From: JBEKZQ01 sp049509675
Lineage (GTDB): Bacteria; Planctomycetota; Planctomycetia; Pirellulales; Thermoguttaceae
Assembly (NCBI GenBank): GCA_049509675.1
Contig: JBEKZQ010000157.1
Span: forward strand, 1 to 15,450
Direction: 5' to 3'
Length of the DNA stretch: 15,450 bases
A program made the translations under genes and the position numbers. Positions within the stretch are counted from its first letter, which is position 1, and every line of letters starts with the position of its first letter. The notes beneath the pieces were generated by a model. The model was not told the origin of the DNA. It ran no database searches and saw only the letters and a program-made list of their open reading frames with translations. Positions 1 through 7,713 of this stretch are shown piece after piece.

Positions 1-71
1 ATTCCCAAGGAGAAGTTGGTAAGACCTCTCCCATTGGAACGTCCCAGCGATGTTTTTTCCTATACCAGTTT

Positions 72-96
72 TCGAGGCTCATTTTTCGAGCCTCGA
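72..96. other. Perfect hairpin upstream of the kinase gene
   Basis: A 9-bp perfect inverted repeat (TCGAGGCTC and GAGCCTCGA) encloses a 7-nt T-rich loop. No T-run follows the stem on either strand, so it is not a canonical intrinsic terminator. It could still mark the 3' end of an upstream transcript or a structure in the kinase leader. Confidence 0.45.
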
Positions 97-113
97 TTGC
101 ATTTGAGATTTGA

Positions 114-224
114 GACCGCCAGGTTCTTGCGCAGCTTGACGAAATCCAGGCTGAGCATGGTGTTTCTCTCGGCGACATGCGAACGCTAGAGGACGGCACA
201 ATTGAGATAACCCTGAAAGGCTAA
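114..224 (+). pseudogene. Coding-like C-terminal remnant just before the kinase gene
   Basis: This frame reads 36 residues (beginning DRQVLAQLDEIQ, ending EDGTIEITLKG) and stops with TAA 3 nt before the kinase ATG. It looks like a protein tail in residue make-up and codon use. An in-frame TGA lies directly upstream at 111-113, and no usable start or SD site serves the segment. The frame before that stop does not look coding. It may be the tail of a decayed gene or a chance open stretch; I cannot name a family. Confidence 0.28.
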
Positions 225-227
225 GCC

Positions 228-3200
228 ATGCCTATACCGGTCACTTGCAGCAAGTGCAACGCCCAGTACAACGCGCCCGATGCTGCGGCGGGCAAACGAG
301 CGAAATGCGGCAAGTGCGGTGCCGCCGTCATCGTGCCGGGGGGCGGTGGCTCTTCCGATTCCGCGGGATCGCGTCGTAACGACGGGTTCGATACGGGCGC
401 AACGATGCAAGTCGCTGCCAAGCCCGCCGCGAGCGCATCGAGAGAGTTTGACACTGGCCGAACGCTTATGCAGGGCGTCCCGGCGGCCCCTCAAGAAGCC
501 GGTAGCGGCGATTTTAATGTGGGCAAGACAATTCAAGCTGGAGGAGTTCCGCCACCTGCCGTTCAAGGGCTGGGAGAAACGCTGTCTCCGGCCCAGCAAC
601 AGTATCTTGAGGCGTGCCGCATGGCGGGCCGGGACGGGGTGATAACTCCGCAGGCACGGTCAATGCTGGACGTGCTGCAAAAGGCACTCTCCATCGACCA
701 TGCAGTTGCCCAAGCCATTGAGCAATGCGCGCTTGGGAACGTCGGCGCGCAGACCGCCAGGGTCGCGGAGTTCGTCGCCCTCAAGACGGGTACGGTTCTC
801 GACAATCGCTACGTCATTACCCATCTGATTGGCCGCGGAGGGATGGGGGCGGTGTACAAGGCAGTCGATAAGGAAATCGAAAGCGAGTGTGCCATAAAAG
901 TGCTCGCCCCGGAGTTGGCCGCCTCAGCCGAGGCGGTCACCAGCCTCCGAAGGGAAGTCGCCATCGCGCAAAAGTTGACGCACCAGAATCTTCTCCGGGT
1001 GAACTACCTCTGCACGAATTCTTCGCCGCCGTTTCTCGTAATGGAGCATATCGACGGAGAGGACTTGGAGACCTATCGGTTAAGGAAAGGCGGCAAGTTG
1101 TCATCGGATGACTTCTGCCATGTGGCAACACAAATCCTCGCTGGCTTGACATACCTCCATGACAAAGGCGTCGTCCATCTCGACATCAAGCCGCAGAACG
1201 TCATGGTGGCCAAGACCGGCGAGGTAAAGTTGACCGACTTCGGCATTGCCAGGACGATAAAGGAGCAACTGGCGTCCAAAGACCAATCGCAGGTGCCGAT
1301 GGGTACTTTGTGCTACATGGCACCAGAACAGTTGCGCGGTGAGGTCTGTGACCTCCATGCTGATGTCTACTCTTTGGGCATCCTATTTCACCTGCTACTC
1401 GCCGGGAAGTTCCCCTTCCCGACAACCGCCCGTGAGGATGTCGTTGCCTGGCACCTTGGGCCAGAGTACGCGCCGGATGGCGTTCCGCGAGAATGGTGCC
1501 GCCTCCTGCGCAAATGTCTGGCGAGGAAGCCGCAGGATCGCTTTTCTTCGTGTGCCGAAATCGTGGCTTCATTGCGACATGAGGAGTCCGCGACTCACGA
1601 CGGCCAAGCGGGCGACGAAGCGGAAGCTGATTCGGTGGAAGCGATTGTGGAGCCCGAAATCGTGCTGGACGAGCTTTCGGGCCGCGAACTCCACGCCGAT
1701 GAGGAAGTGGCATTGCTTTTCAAGCCGCTTTATGAGCGGACCACCCTCAACAAGGAGACCGTGCAGAAGGTGAGAGCCCATCTGACGGCTTGGGCCGACA
1801 GCATTCCCCACCATAAGTTCCGCGAGTTCGGAAAGAGCCTTTCGATACGCGAGGCACTTCATCTTCCGTACTATTCGATTCACCTTCAGACCCAGTACGA
1901 AAACCGCACGGTGAAGCGAGTCGAGGTGCCGTACACAGGATGGAATCTACCGCAGCTACAAGTCAATGAGGACAACATCAACGTCTGGTCGTATTCCTGG
2001 CCGCTCATAAAGGACTTCGAGACCGGCGAAGAAGAACACCCGATTGACGACTCTCAGAAGATCATTGTCTGTGATACGTGCGATGGCGGTGGGCAAGTGA
2101 CCTGCCCGACTTGCAGCGGCAAAGGCCGATTGCGATGCCCGAACTGTCACGGCACGGGGCAAATTCAGCAGTTCAGGTCTGTGCAAAAGTGGCGCACCGT
2201 CACCAAATATGAAGGAAGCAACTCGTATCAGGTGAACGAACCTTACGAGACCACCGAGGTCTATTACGTACAGTGCGTCACCTGCGGGGCTACAGGTGCA
2301 GTGACCTGCCACGGGTGCAGTGGATCGGGCCAGGTCCAATGTCCGGTATGTCGTGGTACTGGAAAGATGGTGTCATTGCTGGTTGTCACTGATTCCTTCG
2401 GTCCCCAAGAAGACTCGCACGTTCACCGGAATCCGCAGTGTACTGAGGAAGTAGCCGGTCTGATCGAAGACGCCTCCCACTATCGGCCAGTGGTGTCGCT
2501 GCTGGGCGACGCGATTAAGTTCGAGTCGCTCGGAGCAATGGACAACACCGGCTTGCAGGAAGCAGTCAATGGCGTGCTGGCATCCGGTCAGGCACGGTGC
2601 TCGGGAACTCAGAGGATTCTGCGGCAAAGGCTGTCCATCGGTATGGCGGATGTCCTTCATGTAGGCTACGACTTCCAAGGCGCGCAATATGATCTGCGCG
2701 TCGCGGGCACAGAATGGACCGCTCACGCACCCATGAGCCCATTCGTCAAGCTCATCGAGAATTCGGTTGGTTGGGCGAAGGAAAGGCTTGAAACTGGGAA
2801 GATCGCCGATGGGTTGAAGATGCTGGAGCGGTGCTTCCAAATGCAACAGGCGGACCAGGTTGTCGAAGGCGTGTTTCGCGCTTTCCGCAAGCGGTTTGCG
2901 GACGCCTATGCGCAGGAAGCAGCAAAATACGGGCAGTGGTGGGCGGAAAGCCTATACTTCTCGGACCGCGCGAAGCAATTGGAGCCGGGTCATCCGGCGG
3001 CCACTGCCCATGACAAGGCGGTCACGGCCCGGCTGGGCGCGATCGCCTTCGTTCCCGGCGCGTGTGCAGGAGCTATCGTGGCAATCGCCGGCATGGTCAG
3101 CAATCGTCCTGACGTGGCGGTGGTCGGAGCCATTACGCCCATCGTAATGTCGGCTCTGCTCTGGTTCTTGTACGGAAAGAAGGCCCTAAACACCGTATTC

Positions 3201-4751
3201 GTGATCTCGGCGTCATTAGCGGCTCCGGCAATCGCGGGCATGACTTTCTATACCATTGGTTCGACCAAGTATTCCACCCCCGAAGATACGTGGCTTTATT
3301 CGGGAATTGCGGGAGTAATCCTATCGGTCATTATGGCTACGGCGGCAGCGTGCTTGCCAAGTAGCCTCCGACGAGAGAGGACGAAGGCTCCAAAGAACAG
3401 TCGAGAATCATTGGCGCGGGCGCAGGCGTTCCAGCAAAAGGACTGGGAGGAGATCAAAGCCTCGTACAAGACCGGCCCATTTCCCGCAACGGGAGAGGCG
3501 TTTTCCAGCGCCGACAGCGTTCGGGCCAAATCAGTCGCAACAGATCGCGGCAAGGGGATCAGCACACGAACGCTGACCGTCTTGCTCAGCATCCTGGCCG
3601 TCGTGCTCGGCGCGGTCTTTGTCTCGCTGTATGCAAGCTCAACTGCCCGACTCCAACGTCAGGAAGCAGAGCAGGCGGCCGAAAAGGCTCTTGGTGAAGT
3701 TCAGCAAGCGCTCGACCGCAAGAACATCCCAGAGGCAATAAAGGCACTCACGACGTATGCTTCCGACCAGCGCGCACCAAAGACCAGCGACAACGAAGCG
3801 AGACAACTTGCCTCGGAAGCGGCACTTGTTGCCTCCAAGGATACCGCGCTAAACACGCTGGTAGGTATGCCGGACGCTGAATTCAGTCAGTTTCAGCAAT
3901 CGCACCATCACAATGATTCACGAATAACGCACCCGGCTGTTGGCAAGCTGTGGGACTCGATTCTCGTTCAGGCCATTCCCGAGGCAAAGACAAAACGACA
4001 GGAGGCTGCTGCGCGAGCCGCTGAGGAGTCGGCGGCGCGAGAGATGAAGGAGCGCGGGATCATTGGCAAACTTTCAATCGGGGGCGTGTTTGATAAGCTT
4101 GATGGGGAGAAAGTGTATTTGAAAAAGGCAAATGGCCCAGTTGTCGTGCGTTTCGCCGACCTCACGCTTGAAGACAAACAGTTCGTGACTGCGGCGGCCT
4201 TGGATCAGGACGTGAAGAAACTGGAAGAGGCCCGTCAGAGCGATCTCACTTCCGTCCAACGCAACGACGCGAACGCCAGGGCGCTTTCCTTGCTGTCGCA
4301 GAAATACGATGGCCGACCACTTCAAGTGTCGTTGACTATCGAGAACGTGCATACGGGTGGCGGATACGGCTCCCGTGAAGGATTCAGTACGGAGGTATCG
4401 TTCGAGAGTTCCTTGTCCGTGTTTCCGTTCGAGTCCTACCAATGGAGTGGCTACCTGTCTAGCACCAGTAACGATATGTATTTTGCGATGAACAGTGACG
4501 AAGCTGCTGGGATCAAACGCAAGGATATTGCTGTGTTTTCGGGGTCGTTGTCCTTTAGTCAGCACGAGACGTTCCGGCCAAATCGTCAAGGGGATGTCTT
4601 GGTCGATCCGAAGAGCGGCCGAGTCACGTCTTCCGAAGGGAAGCTTCCGTTGCGTGCCATCAGGGAGGTTTCGGACGTTGACATTTGCTTGACCCTTGAA
4701 AGGCTGATTCGGATTGAACATACGAAGAAGGAAAAGGAATCGGAGTATTGA
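228..4751 (+). CDS. Large multidomain Hanks-type Ser/Thr protein kinase with zinc ribbon, DnaJ-like zinc motifs, membrane segments and SHD1-like domain
   Basis: Predicted membrane-bound protein kinase of 1507 residues. An N-terminal zinc ribbon has Cys7/Cys10 and Cys27/Cys30. A linker with repeated Gly-x-Thr motifs (Thr59, 79, 101, 118) follows. The kinase domain spans about 195-450: glycine loop IGRGGMGAVY at 201-210, Lys224, probable helix-C Glu243, catalytic loop HLDIKPQN at 317-324 (Asp319), DFG 337-339, APE 365-367. Six CxxC motifs follow in two clusters of three (Cys615, 626, 637; Cys683, 694, 705). Hydrophobic segments lie near 936-957, 963-983, 989-1011, 1022-1043 and 1116-1136, then a charged, probably coiled-coil stretch, then an SHD1-like domain near 1279-1324. 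The ATG follows AAAGG with 7-nt spacing. The Arg of HRD is Leu (non-RD). The roughly 180 C-terminal residues are unrecognised. Substrates are unknown; the FHA gene downstream is the obvious partner. Confidence 0.93.
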   Translation: MPIPVTCSKCNAQYNAPDAAAGKRAKCGKCGAAVIVPGGGGSSDSAGSRRNDGFDTGATMQVAAKPAASASREFDTGRTLMQGVPAAPQEAGSGDFNVGKTIQAGGVPPPAVQGLGETLSPAQQQYLEACRMAGRDGVITPQARSMLDVLQKALSIDHAVAQAIEQCALGNVGAQTARVAEFVALKTGTVLDNRYVITHLIGRGGMGAVYKAVDKEIESECAIKVLAPELAASAEAVTSLRREVAIAQKLTHQNLLRVNYLCTNSSPPFLVMEHIDGEDLETYRLRKGGKLSSDDFCHVATQILAGLTYLHDKGVVHLDIKPQNVMVAKTGEVKLTDFGIARTIKEQLASKDQSQVPMGTLCYMAPEQLRGEVCDLHADVYSLGILFHLLLAGKFPFPTTAREDVVAWHLGPEYAPDGVPREWCRLLRKCLARKPQDRFSSCAEIVASLRHEESATHDGQAGDEAEADSVEAIVEPEIVLDELSGRELHADEEVALLFKPLYERTTLNKETVQKVRAHLTAWADSIPHHKFREFGKSLSIREALHLPYYSIHLQTQYENRTVKRVEVPYTGWNLPQLQVNEDNINVWSYSWPLIKDFETGEEEHPIDDSQKIIVCDTCDGGGQVTCPTCSGKGRLRCPNCHGTGQIQQFRSVQKWRTVTKYEGSNSYQVNEPYETTEVYYVQCVTCGATGAVTCHGCSGSGQVQCPVCRGTGKMVSLLVVTDSFGPQEDSHVHRNPQCTEEVAGLIEDASHYRPVVSLLGDAIKFESLGAMDNTGLQEAVNGVLASGQARCSGTQRILRQRLSIGMADVLHVGYDFQGAQYDLRVAGTEWTAHAPMSPFVKLIENSVGWAKERLETGKIADGLKMLERCFQMQQADQVVEGVFRAFRKRFADAYAQEAAKYGQWWAESLYFSDRAKQLEPGHPAATAHDKAVTARLGAIAFVPGACAGAIVAIAGMVSNRPDVAVVGAITPIVMSALLWFLYGKKALNTVFVISASLAAPAIAGMTFYTIGSTKYSTPEDTWLYSGIAGVILSVIMATAAACLPSSLRRERTKAPKNSRESLARAQAFQQKDWEEIKASYKTGPFPATGEAFSSADSVRAKSVATDRGKGISTRTLTVLLSILAVVLGAVFVSLYASSTARLQRQEAEQAAEKALGEVQQALDRKNIPEAIKALTTYASDQRAPKTSDNEARQLASEAALVASKDTALNTLVGMPDAEFSQFQQSHHHNDSRITHPAVGKLWDSILVQAIPEAKTKRQEAAARAAEESAAREMKERGIIGKLSIGGVFDKLDGEKVYLKKANGPVVVRFADLTLEDKQFVTAAALDQDVKKLEEARQSDLTSVQRNDANARALSLLSQKYDGRPLQVSLTIENVHTGGGYGSREGFSTEVSFESSLSVFPFESYQWSGYLSSTSNDMYFAMNSDEAAGIKRKDIAVFSGSLSFSQHETFRPNRQGDVLVDPKSGRVTSSEGKLPLRAIREVSDVDICLTLERLIRIEHTKKEKESEY

Positions 4752-4800
4752 CCGGGCAAAATGTTGCCGGAGGCCAATCGCCGGCAGCTTGAGTATATGT

Positions 4801-4806
4801 GGAGGT
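4801..4806 (+). promoter_or_regulatory. Shine-Dalgarno site fixing the FHA gene start
   Basis: GGAGGT lies 10 nt before ATG 4817. An in-frame GTG at 4799 would place the site inside the coding region, so ATG 4817 is the preferred start. Confidence 0.7.
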
Positions 4807-4816
4807 AGGATTACCG

Positions 4817-5686
4817 ATGGCGCGTAGCTTGGATTTTGGCGAATCGACGGAGAATGTTGGTCAACAGGCCAAGGGTCCGAGCGCGCCCTGCAACGGCATT
4901 TGGCTGGTAAGACATTGCGCCGGCAAGCAGATCACCACGCATGTGCTGCCAACGGCTGTGGCGGCATTTGGCAGGTCTTCGGATCGGGAAGTGTGCCTGC
5001 GGGTCGAGCCAACGGACCTTCCGGCCAATCGAGAGAAGACGTTCCACATCAGCATCAATCACGGCCTGCTGCGCTACATCGGCGACCGAGTGGAGATTAT
5101 CGACACCCACAGCACCAATGGCACGAGCCTAAAGTCCGTTGGGCGGCTCCAACCGGGCCTGGCGGTGCCATTGTCGGATGGGGATGTCATCTCAGTGGCG
5201 GACGCACTGACGTTGCAGGTGGAGTTTGGGAGGCGGAGCAAGCCGCTGCCGCCTGACGACGGCATGGCCGCACAGCTCGACGCGAAGAAGGACGATGCCG
5301 AATGGCTCAACGACCATCTCATTGGGCGTGAGAAACCAGGCATTTTGGATTACGTGCGGCTGCGCCGCCTCGACAATTTTTCCGAGGAGGAGTACGTCTT
5401 GCTTTTCGGAGGCGGCAATATCGGGCACTCTGGCGCGCCGCTCATTCCTTTGGACGCCGACGCGGTAGCGCTGCCCCATGTCAGGACGTTGGACCTGGGA
5501 GACGCAGCGCCGGACTACCCGGCGGCGCTTTACTGGGCCGGCAAGGCGATCCATCTCCTGTGCAACGTTGCCGACCAAGTACGCATAAATGGAACGGCAA
5601 TTTCGGCGGGCGAGGACAGAGTTCTGAGCGGAGGCGAGACCATCGAAGTCCTCGGGCAATCTATCCAGGTTGTCGCCATGCCGTAA
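4817..5686 (+). CDS. FHA-domain protein with a second degenerate FHA-like domain
   Basis: A 289-residue predicted cytoplasmic phosphothreonine-binding protein. The first FHA domain (about 48-137) has all signature residues: Gly52-Arg53, Ser79-x-x-His82 and Asn101-Gly102 within STNGTSL. The C-terminal third (about 193-287) has the FHA rhythm again, with IGHSGAPLI in place of the GR strand and RINGTAI near 256-262. It lacks a clear SxxH, so I read it as a degenerate FHA fold that may have lost phosphopeptide binding. The two are joined by a charged linker. No signal peptide or membrane segment is visible. It lies 65 bp downstream of the kinase gene on the same strand with no evident terminator between, which suggests co-transcription. 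FHA proteins beside Hanks-type kinases commonly bind the kinase or its products; that role is inferred here. Confidence 0.9.
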   Translation: MARSLDFGESTENVGQQAKGPSAPCNGIWLVRHCAGKQITTHVLPTAVAAFGRSSDREVCLRVEPTDLPANREKTFHISINHGLLRYIGDRVEIIDTHSTNGTSLKSVGRLQPGLAVPLSDGDVISVADALTLQVEFGRRSKPLPPDDGMAAQLDAKKDDAEWLNDHLIGREKPGILDYVRLRRLDNFSEEEYVLLFGGGNIGHSGAPLIPLDADAVALPHVRTLDLGDAAPDYPAALYWAGKAIHLLCNVADQVRINGTAISAGEDRVLSGGETIEVLGQSIQVVAMP

Positions 5687-5978
5687 GGCTCGCAAGCTCA
5701 CGAAGCTCGGACGCTTTGGAACGTCCCATCTCGACCCCGCTGGGCTGGCGGCCACCCAACCCCCCAGCAATGTCTAGGCTCACGACGGGCAAGCACTGAT
5801 CGTGTCCGGCGACAGCCCCCTCCTCTCCGCGTCAGGGTCGAAGGCGTGCAGTCCCGCATTCGCCTTCGCGGCTCACCGCCACCGTGTAACCTCAATCGCT
5901 AAAGGGAGTTGCGATCTGCGTCACTCCATTAACCGCTCTGTCGCGGGGAACAACACTGGGCGAGCACGAGAATTCCTG
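5687..5978. other. Intergenic spacer after the kinase/FHA pair
   Basis: No convincing gene. It holds the hairpin at 5839-5868 and, at 5716-5728, a second copy of the 13-mer TTGGAACGTCCCA found at 34-46 before the kinase. Reading frames here are short, Arg/Pro/Ser-rich and without ribosome binding sites. Confidence 0.6.
5839..5868. other. Stable hairpin downstream of the FHA gene
   Basis: Arms CGAAGGCG and CGCCTTCG pair perfectly over 8 bp. The stem continues inward with TGC/GCA after a 2-nt bulge and closes on a 6-nt loop. It sits about 150 nt past the FHA stop. No T-run follows, so it may be a factor-dependent terminator or an RNA-stabilising structure, but not a canonical intrinsic terminator. 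Confidence 0.4.
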
Positions 5979-6007
5979 TTGACGCCATAGCCGCTATAAG
6001 GTACTAT
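5979..6007 (+). promoter_or_regulatory. Sigma70-type promoter for the three-gene unknown operon
   Basis: TTGACG (5979-5984) and TACTAT (6002-6007) are separated by exactly 17 bp, close to the consensus -35/-10 pair. The predicted start is near 6014, leaving a leader of about 45 nt before ATG 6058. Two copies of TATAAGGT (5995-6002 and 6015-6022), 20 bp apart, flank the -10 region and could be regulator half-sites or alternative -10 elements. Confidence 0.6.
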
Positions 6008-6057
6008 TAGGACGTATAAGGTTTGTTTCAGTACCGTTGGCAGACGGAGGTTCGACG

Positions 6058-6522
6058 ATGTACCCCGCGAGAAGGACGGTTCCGGTTGGGGATAACGAGG
6101 AGTTTCGATTGCTAGCTGGGAAGATCAACGATTGGTTGCTCCACGGCGGTTATGTCCAGCGGACCCACGAAGGCTCCGCGAGTTGGCTCGGCTTGGCCAA
6201 CTCGAAATGGCATAAGGAAACGGTTTTCAAGCTATGCCACTACGGCGCGGGTGACATGGCGTTCGGCGTCAGACGTGATTTCGTGGAGGCGAACGTGCCG
6301 AAGCTGAGCCGAACAAGTTGGCCGATCAAGTTCGGAGTACCGCCACGAACCGATGTGGAGTTTTGGGGTTTCTTGGTTCGTGACGGCGACCCATCGTGGA
6401 AAAGGATTCGCCGCGTGCTGCGAGGTTTGGGTGTGCTTCCTGAGTCGGCGGGGAGCGGACCAATGGATTATCAGGCACGCGAGAAGCAATTCGACGAGAG
6501 CCTGGATTTGCTGGGGCTTTGA
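6058..6522 (+). CDS. Hypothetical protein, first gene of the three-gene unit
   Basis: A 154-residue protein I do not recognise. ATG 6058 is preferred over an in-frame TTG at 6037 because GGAGG (6046-6050) stands 7 nt before it. The sequence is soluble-looking and mixed in charge, with no signal peptide or membrane segment. Notable are Trp-rich stretches (NDWLLHGG near the N-terminus, SWLGLANSKWHKE, VEFWGFLV) and a basic segment WKRIRRVLRGLG towards the C-terminus that could contact nucleic acid or membrane; that is speculation. It is followed after 46 bp by the next gene of the unit, which has its own strong ribosome site. Confidence 0.78.
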   Translation: MYPARRTVPVGDNEEFRLLAGKINDWLLHGGYVQRTHEGSASWLGLANSKWHKETVFKLCHYGAGDMAFGVRRDFVEANVPKLSRTSWPIKFGVPPRTDVEFWGFLVRDGDPSWKRIRRVLRGLGVLPESAGSGPMDYQAREKQFDESLDLLGL

Positions 6523-6568
6523 GCCATGTGTCCTGTTTCGCAGTTTGTTCTTCCAAAGGAGGTCTGAT

Positions 6569-6967
6569 ATGTTGTACGTTCTCGATGGCAAGGGCGGCGT
6601 TACCCCGGCGCAACACCGGATTCCAAGCGCTCTTCACTGGAACCTTTACCGCAACGCGGCGGCCAAAGAGCCGCAGCTTGTGGCTGATATGTATGCCACC
6701 GTCAATGGGATCGTTCAGGCCGGCAAGTATCTGGACCCAGATGGGCAGTACCCGAACTCGACGTGGCTGGGAAAGGAAATCTTGACGACCTGGGGACGTG
6801 CGGGCGACTGGAATCGGCACACGGCCGGCGACGAGGCCGCGAGCAGTGGCCTGTTCGGACAAATCATGTGGACAGCGATGTTTGACCAAGCCGATGATTG
6901 GGTCACGACGTTGACGCCGAACGGCAACGCCGGACGCGAGGAGAGGGTCTATTGGCGCAAACGCTAG
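6569..6967 (+). CDS. Hypothetical protein, second gene of the three-gene unit
   Basis: A 132-residue protein with no family I recognise. ATG 6569 is chosen because AGGAGGT (6557-6563) lies 5 nt upstream; the same frame stays open further upstream but without a ribosome site and across the previous gene's end. It starts MLYVLDGKGG and ends GREERVYWRKR. It is rich in Trp, Asn and Asp, with a segment DWNRHTAGDEAASSGLFGQ in the middle. No signal peptide, membrane segment or metal-binding motif is visible. Same strand and close spacing put it in one transcript with the genes on either side. Confidence 0.75.
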   Translation: MLYVLDGKGGVTPAQHRIPSALHWNLYRNAAAKEPQLVADMYATVNGIVQAGKYLDPDGQYPNSTWLGKEILTTWGRAGDWNRHTAGDEAASSGLFGQIMWTAMFDQADDWVTTLTPNGNAGREERVYWRKR

Positions 6968-7029
6968 GCAGCCGTCTGAACTTCAATTCACCACGTCCAA
7001 CGACATTACTTTCATAGCGGGAGGTGACG

Positions 7030-7458
7030 ATGGCAAGGTACTACCTGAAGTGTCCAGCGTGTGAAGGGCGGCTAAGACTGCGGAACGATTCAACGAGCGA
7101 GCCGATTTACCGATGCGACAGGTGCGGTGCGTTTTGGGCAATGGTCATTGAGGACCGGTCACTCAAGTGCGTACTAAAGCGATACGACGAGACCACCGCT
7201 GTCATTTCATCAGCCACAGCGGCGAAAGTTCCAGCGGACTGGACCGGTGAGCCCGCTTCCATTGACGTGCCAGACGAGCATTGGTTAGCCGTTATGAACC
7301 CGGCGATGGCTGGGACGGCGGCTGATCTTTCTGCGGAAATCAAGAGCCACATTGAGGGAGGCGATTACGTGTTCAAGTTGGATGCGAACGGCCGACGAAC
7401 TCATCGGATCGTGTCGCATGGCGGCCAACTGGCGCTGGTCGAATTACGACGCAGATGA
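7030..7458 (+). CDS. Small zinc-ribbon protein, third gene of the three-gene unit
   Basis: A 142-residue protein starting at ATG 7030, with GGGGAGG (7018-7024) 5 nt upstream; an in-frame GTG at 7024 is less well placed. The N-terminus has two Cys pairs, CPAC near residues 8-11 and CDRC near 30-33 followed by GAFW, spaced as in a treble-clef or rubredoxin-like zinc ribbon of about 30 residues. The remaining 105 residues are unrecognised, ending in a basic LVELRRR. Zinc ribbons of this type often bind nucleic acid or protein partners, but no specific role can be assigned. The 62-bp gap before it holds no terminator. Confidence 0.8.
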   Translation: MARYYLKCPACEGRLRLRNDSTSEPIYRCDRCGAFWAMVIEDRSLKCVLKRYDETTAVISSATAAKVPADWTGEPASIDVPDEHWLAVMNPAMAGTAADLSAEIKSHIEGGDYVFKLDANGRRTHRIVSHGGQLALVELRRR

Positions 7459-7499
7459 GCGTATTCCCGTGGCGCAACGCGAGCACAACAGATTTAGCA

Positions 7500-7520
7500 A
7501 GGTGTGCAAGTTGCACACCT
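7500..7520. repeat. 21-bp perfect palindrome 42 bp after the zinc-ribbon gene
   Basis: Arms AGGTGTGCAA and TTGCACACCT are perfectly complementary around a single central G. With a 1-nt centre it is better suited to binding a dimeric regulator or recombinase than to forming an RNA hairpin. No T-run follows. Confidence 0.6.
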
Positions 7521-7529
7521 GCTCGCGGC

Positions 7530-7713
7530 CAGTGGCCACTGCCAAGAGAACCGCATCGGCTCGACGCCCGCATTGTGGCAGCCCGCAGCCAAGACGGGAA
7601 TCTCGCGCCAGGCGGGGAATTTCCCCACTTGAGTCCAGAACTCCCTGTGGCCATGAGCGTCTGGCCTGGCGGCCAGCGGCAAGATCAGTGGCAACTGGTC
7701 AAACTGTCCAGTT
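7530..7713. repeat. Cluster of four further inverted repeats
   Basis: CAGTGGCCACTG at 7530-7541 (no spacer). GGGGAATTTCCCC at 7614-7626 (1-nt centre). CTGGCC/GGCCAG at 7661-7676 (4-nt loop). AACTGG/CCAGTT at 7693-7713 (9-nt loop). Each is perfect over 6 bp per arm. Confidence 0.5.

Noticed and set aside
6058..7458. Integron-type gene cassettes
   Set aside because: No attC-like sites between the genes; gaps are 46 and 62 bp and ordinary for an operon, and no integrase is present.
7500..7520. Intrinsic terminator for the three-gene operon
   Set aside because: The palindrome has a 1-nt centre and no T-run after it, so RNA hairpin termination is not supported.
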